From Amanita rubescens (Eukaryota; Basidiomycota; Agaricomycetes; Agaricales; Amanitaceae), in the NCBI GenBank assembly GCA_015039365.1, contig WION01000016.1, positions 1 to 64,000 on the forward strand: a stretch of DNA of 64,000 nucleotides. Reading direction: 5' to 3'. The position numbers were made by a program, and so were the translations under genes. The notes under the pieces are model-generated. The model was not told the origin of the DNA, did no database searches, and saw nothing but the letters and a program-made list of their open reading frames with translations. This document shows, piece after piece, positions 62,686 to 64,000 of this stretch; the stretch's first letter is position 1; each line of letters starts with the position of its first letter.

Positions 62686-62848
62686 ATGGATATAGAAAAA
62701 CTGCAAGATGGCGGCAACCGGCCTGCAGCGCTGGTTCCTTGCTATCAGTAACTAAACAATAAACTTGGACAATAAACTTTATTACTTTAATTTCTAATTG
62801 GACCTCTGCGTATAAAGCTCGGGGGCAAGGGGAATCCAAAGCCGCAAG

Positions 62849-64000
62849 ATGAACCATACTACCGTTGTGTCTTCCCCAGGGAAAGTCCTGATCGCAGGTG
62901 GCTATCTTGTGCTTGACCCCACATATTCAGGCACAGTAGTTTCAACTTCCTCACGATTTTACACAACGGTTCAAGATAACCCATCGAAGTCACCCCATCG
63001 CATTTGTGTCCGGTCACCGCAGTTTCTCGATGCAAAATGGGAGTATACTGTGTCATTTGAGCCTGATCTGTCCGTAGAGCCTACCTCAGCATCGTTCGTG
63101 TATTTCTTTTCCTCGGATAATTGCCGATTCATCGATTTCATTGATCCAGAACGACTAAAAACAAATTCGTCCGTCTTGCTCTTCGCTATACATTATTGCT
63201 GGCTACTGAAGTTATTGGAACTTCATCGCTCAATGAAGCCCTTTCTGCCGGCTTGGACATTGCCGTTGTCGCAGACAATGATTTTTATTCCCAGAGTCAG
63301 AAGGTAAATTATGTTGCAAGTAATATCGTGGGCCCCGTTATTGATACTATCCAGCTCGCAGAGCTCAACTTGCCAAAGACAATGGCGTCTCTGGCGCGAC
63401 TACCTCATTTCATGCCGACGGGGGCAACTTTGACGGATGTACACAAGACGGGCCTTGGTTCTTCTGCCGCGCTCATTACTTCTCTAGTCTCTGCCCTTCT
63501 CCTTCATCTCCATGTTATATCTCAGACATCGTTTGGAGATTCCCAACCCCAATCTCCTAATGACGAGCCTTACAACGGAAACGAGGGAAAGAAGCTTGCT
63601 CACAATTTAGCTCAGTTTATACATTGTCTTGCGCAAGGCAAAATTGGAAGCGGTTTCGACATAGCGGCTGCTGTGTTTGGCAGTCAGATATATACGCGAT
63701 TTAACCCTGCAGCTATAAAGTCCTTCATGGAAGGAGACGTTGTGAGTATTCATTTCTATCACCAAGTTTTTCTTGTCATAGTTCCCTAGGCGATATCTAG
63801 GCCCTTGTTACCTGTCATCTCCCCACAGAATCGAGCATGGGATTGTCGCATTGAACCATTCGCGCTTCCTCCGTTTACGCGAATCATGTTAGCGGATGTT
63901 GCCGCAGGAAGCGATACTCCATCTCTCGCCGGGAAAGTGCTGAAATGGAGGAAGGAGTCTGAACAAGAAGGTCGGCTCATTATTGCTAAATATCTTTAGA
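62849..64000 (+). CDS. ERG8: Phosphomevalonate kinase, 3' partial
   Basis: This GHMP-family kinase makes diphosphomevalonate in the sterol and isoprenoid pathway. The start is ATG 62849 (MNHTTVVSSPGKVLIAGGYL, then VLDPTYSGTVVSTSSRFYTT). Later blocks are GTSSLNEALSAGLDIAVVAD, NDFYSQ, LPHFMPTGATLTDVHKTGLG and the GHMP ATP-binding loop TGLGSSAALITSLVSALLLH, then KLAHNLAQFIHCLAQGKIGS, GFDIAAAVFGSQIYTRF and ADVAAGSDTPSLAGKVLKWR. Introns near 63096-63150, 63304-63355 and 63741-63829 restore the frame. The TAG at 63997-63999 is most likely the end of an intron beginning after SEQE, since the family's C-terminal third is missing. The gene therefore probably continues past the right edge. Confidence 0.9.

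Overview
The window looks like a gene-dense nuclear segment of a basidiomycete, most likely an Agaricomycete. Genes are packed on both strands, often 50-300 bp apart, and are cut by many short introns of about 45-60 nt with GT/AG ends and CTNAC/CTAAT branch points. The gene families (Afi1/SPA, AreA-type GATA factor, Pns1, UPF0643, ArAE_2/FUSC-like transporter, complex I 21 kDa subunit) are fungal. Each reading frame was rebuilt by hand from exon pieces, so outer boundaries are firmer than some internal splice sites.

Layout. 0-9.3 kb: the 3' part of an Afi1/SPA trafficking gene, a decayed Zn2Cys6 regulator, an FUSC-like membrane transporter and an unidentified minus-strand coding remnant. 9.3-12.7 kb: a Chk2/Cds1/Rad53 checkpoint kinase, facing a small regulator whose zinc cluster sits at its C-terminus. 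12.8-28.2 kb is a minus-strand run: PlsC acyltransferase (SCT1/GPT2 type), Sec7-PH Arf exchange factor, AreA-like nitrogen regulator, gamma-glutamyltransferase and a UPF0643 protein. 28.4-45.9 kb is mostly plus strand: complex I 21 kDa subunit, Cus2/Tat-SF1-like splicing factor, (minus) type II PI 4-kinase, AlkA/Mag1 DNA glycosylase, PAS-kinase-like kinase, complex I PSST/NDUFS7, a large disordered protein, Mnd1, and a Zn2Cys6 regulator. 46-57 kb is minus strand: eIF5-mimic protein (BZW/5MP), a four-TM protein, Pns1 choline-transporter-like protein, PP2C phosphatase, a membrane-anchored GH18 chitinase and a GTPBP1-type GTPase. 57-64 kb is plus strand: a NFKBIL1-like C-terminal protein, a membrane RING-H2 protein, ferrochelatase and the start of phosphomevalonate kinase.

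The content is mainly housekeeping: respiration, haem and sterol precursors, lipid signalling, DNA repair and checkpoint, meiosis, splicing and translation control. I see no gene cluster, CRISPR array, intact transposon, rRNA or tRNA, and nothing that forms an obviously new multi-gene system. The most unusual features concern gene architecture: micro-exons of 7, 8, 13, 15, 21 and 23 nt, coding first exons of 3 and 5 nt, two probable GC-AG introns, two divergent gene pairs with start codons about 55 bp apart, and an inverted domain order in a small zinc-cluster regulator.
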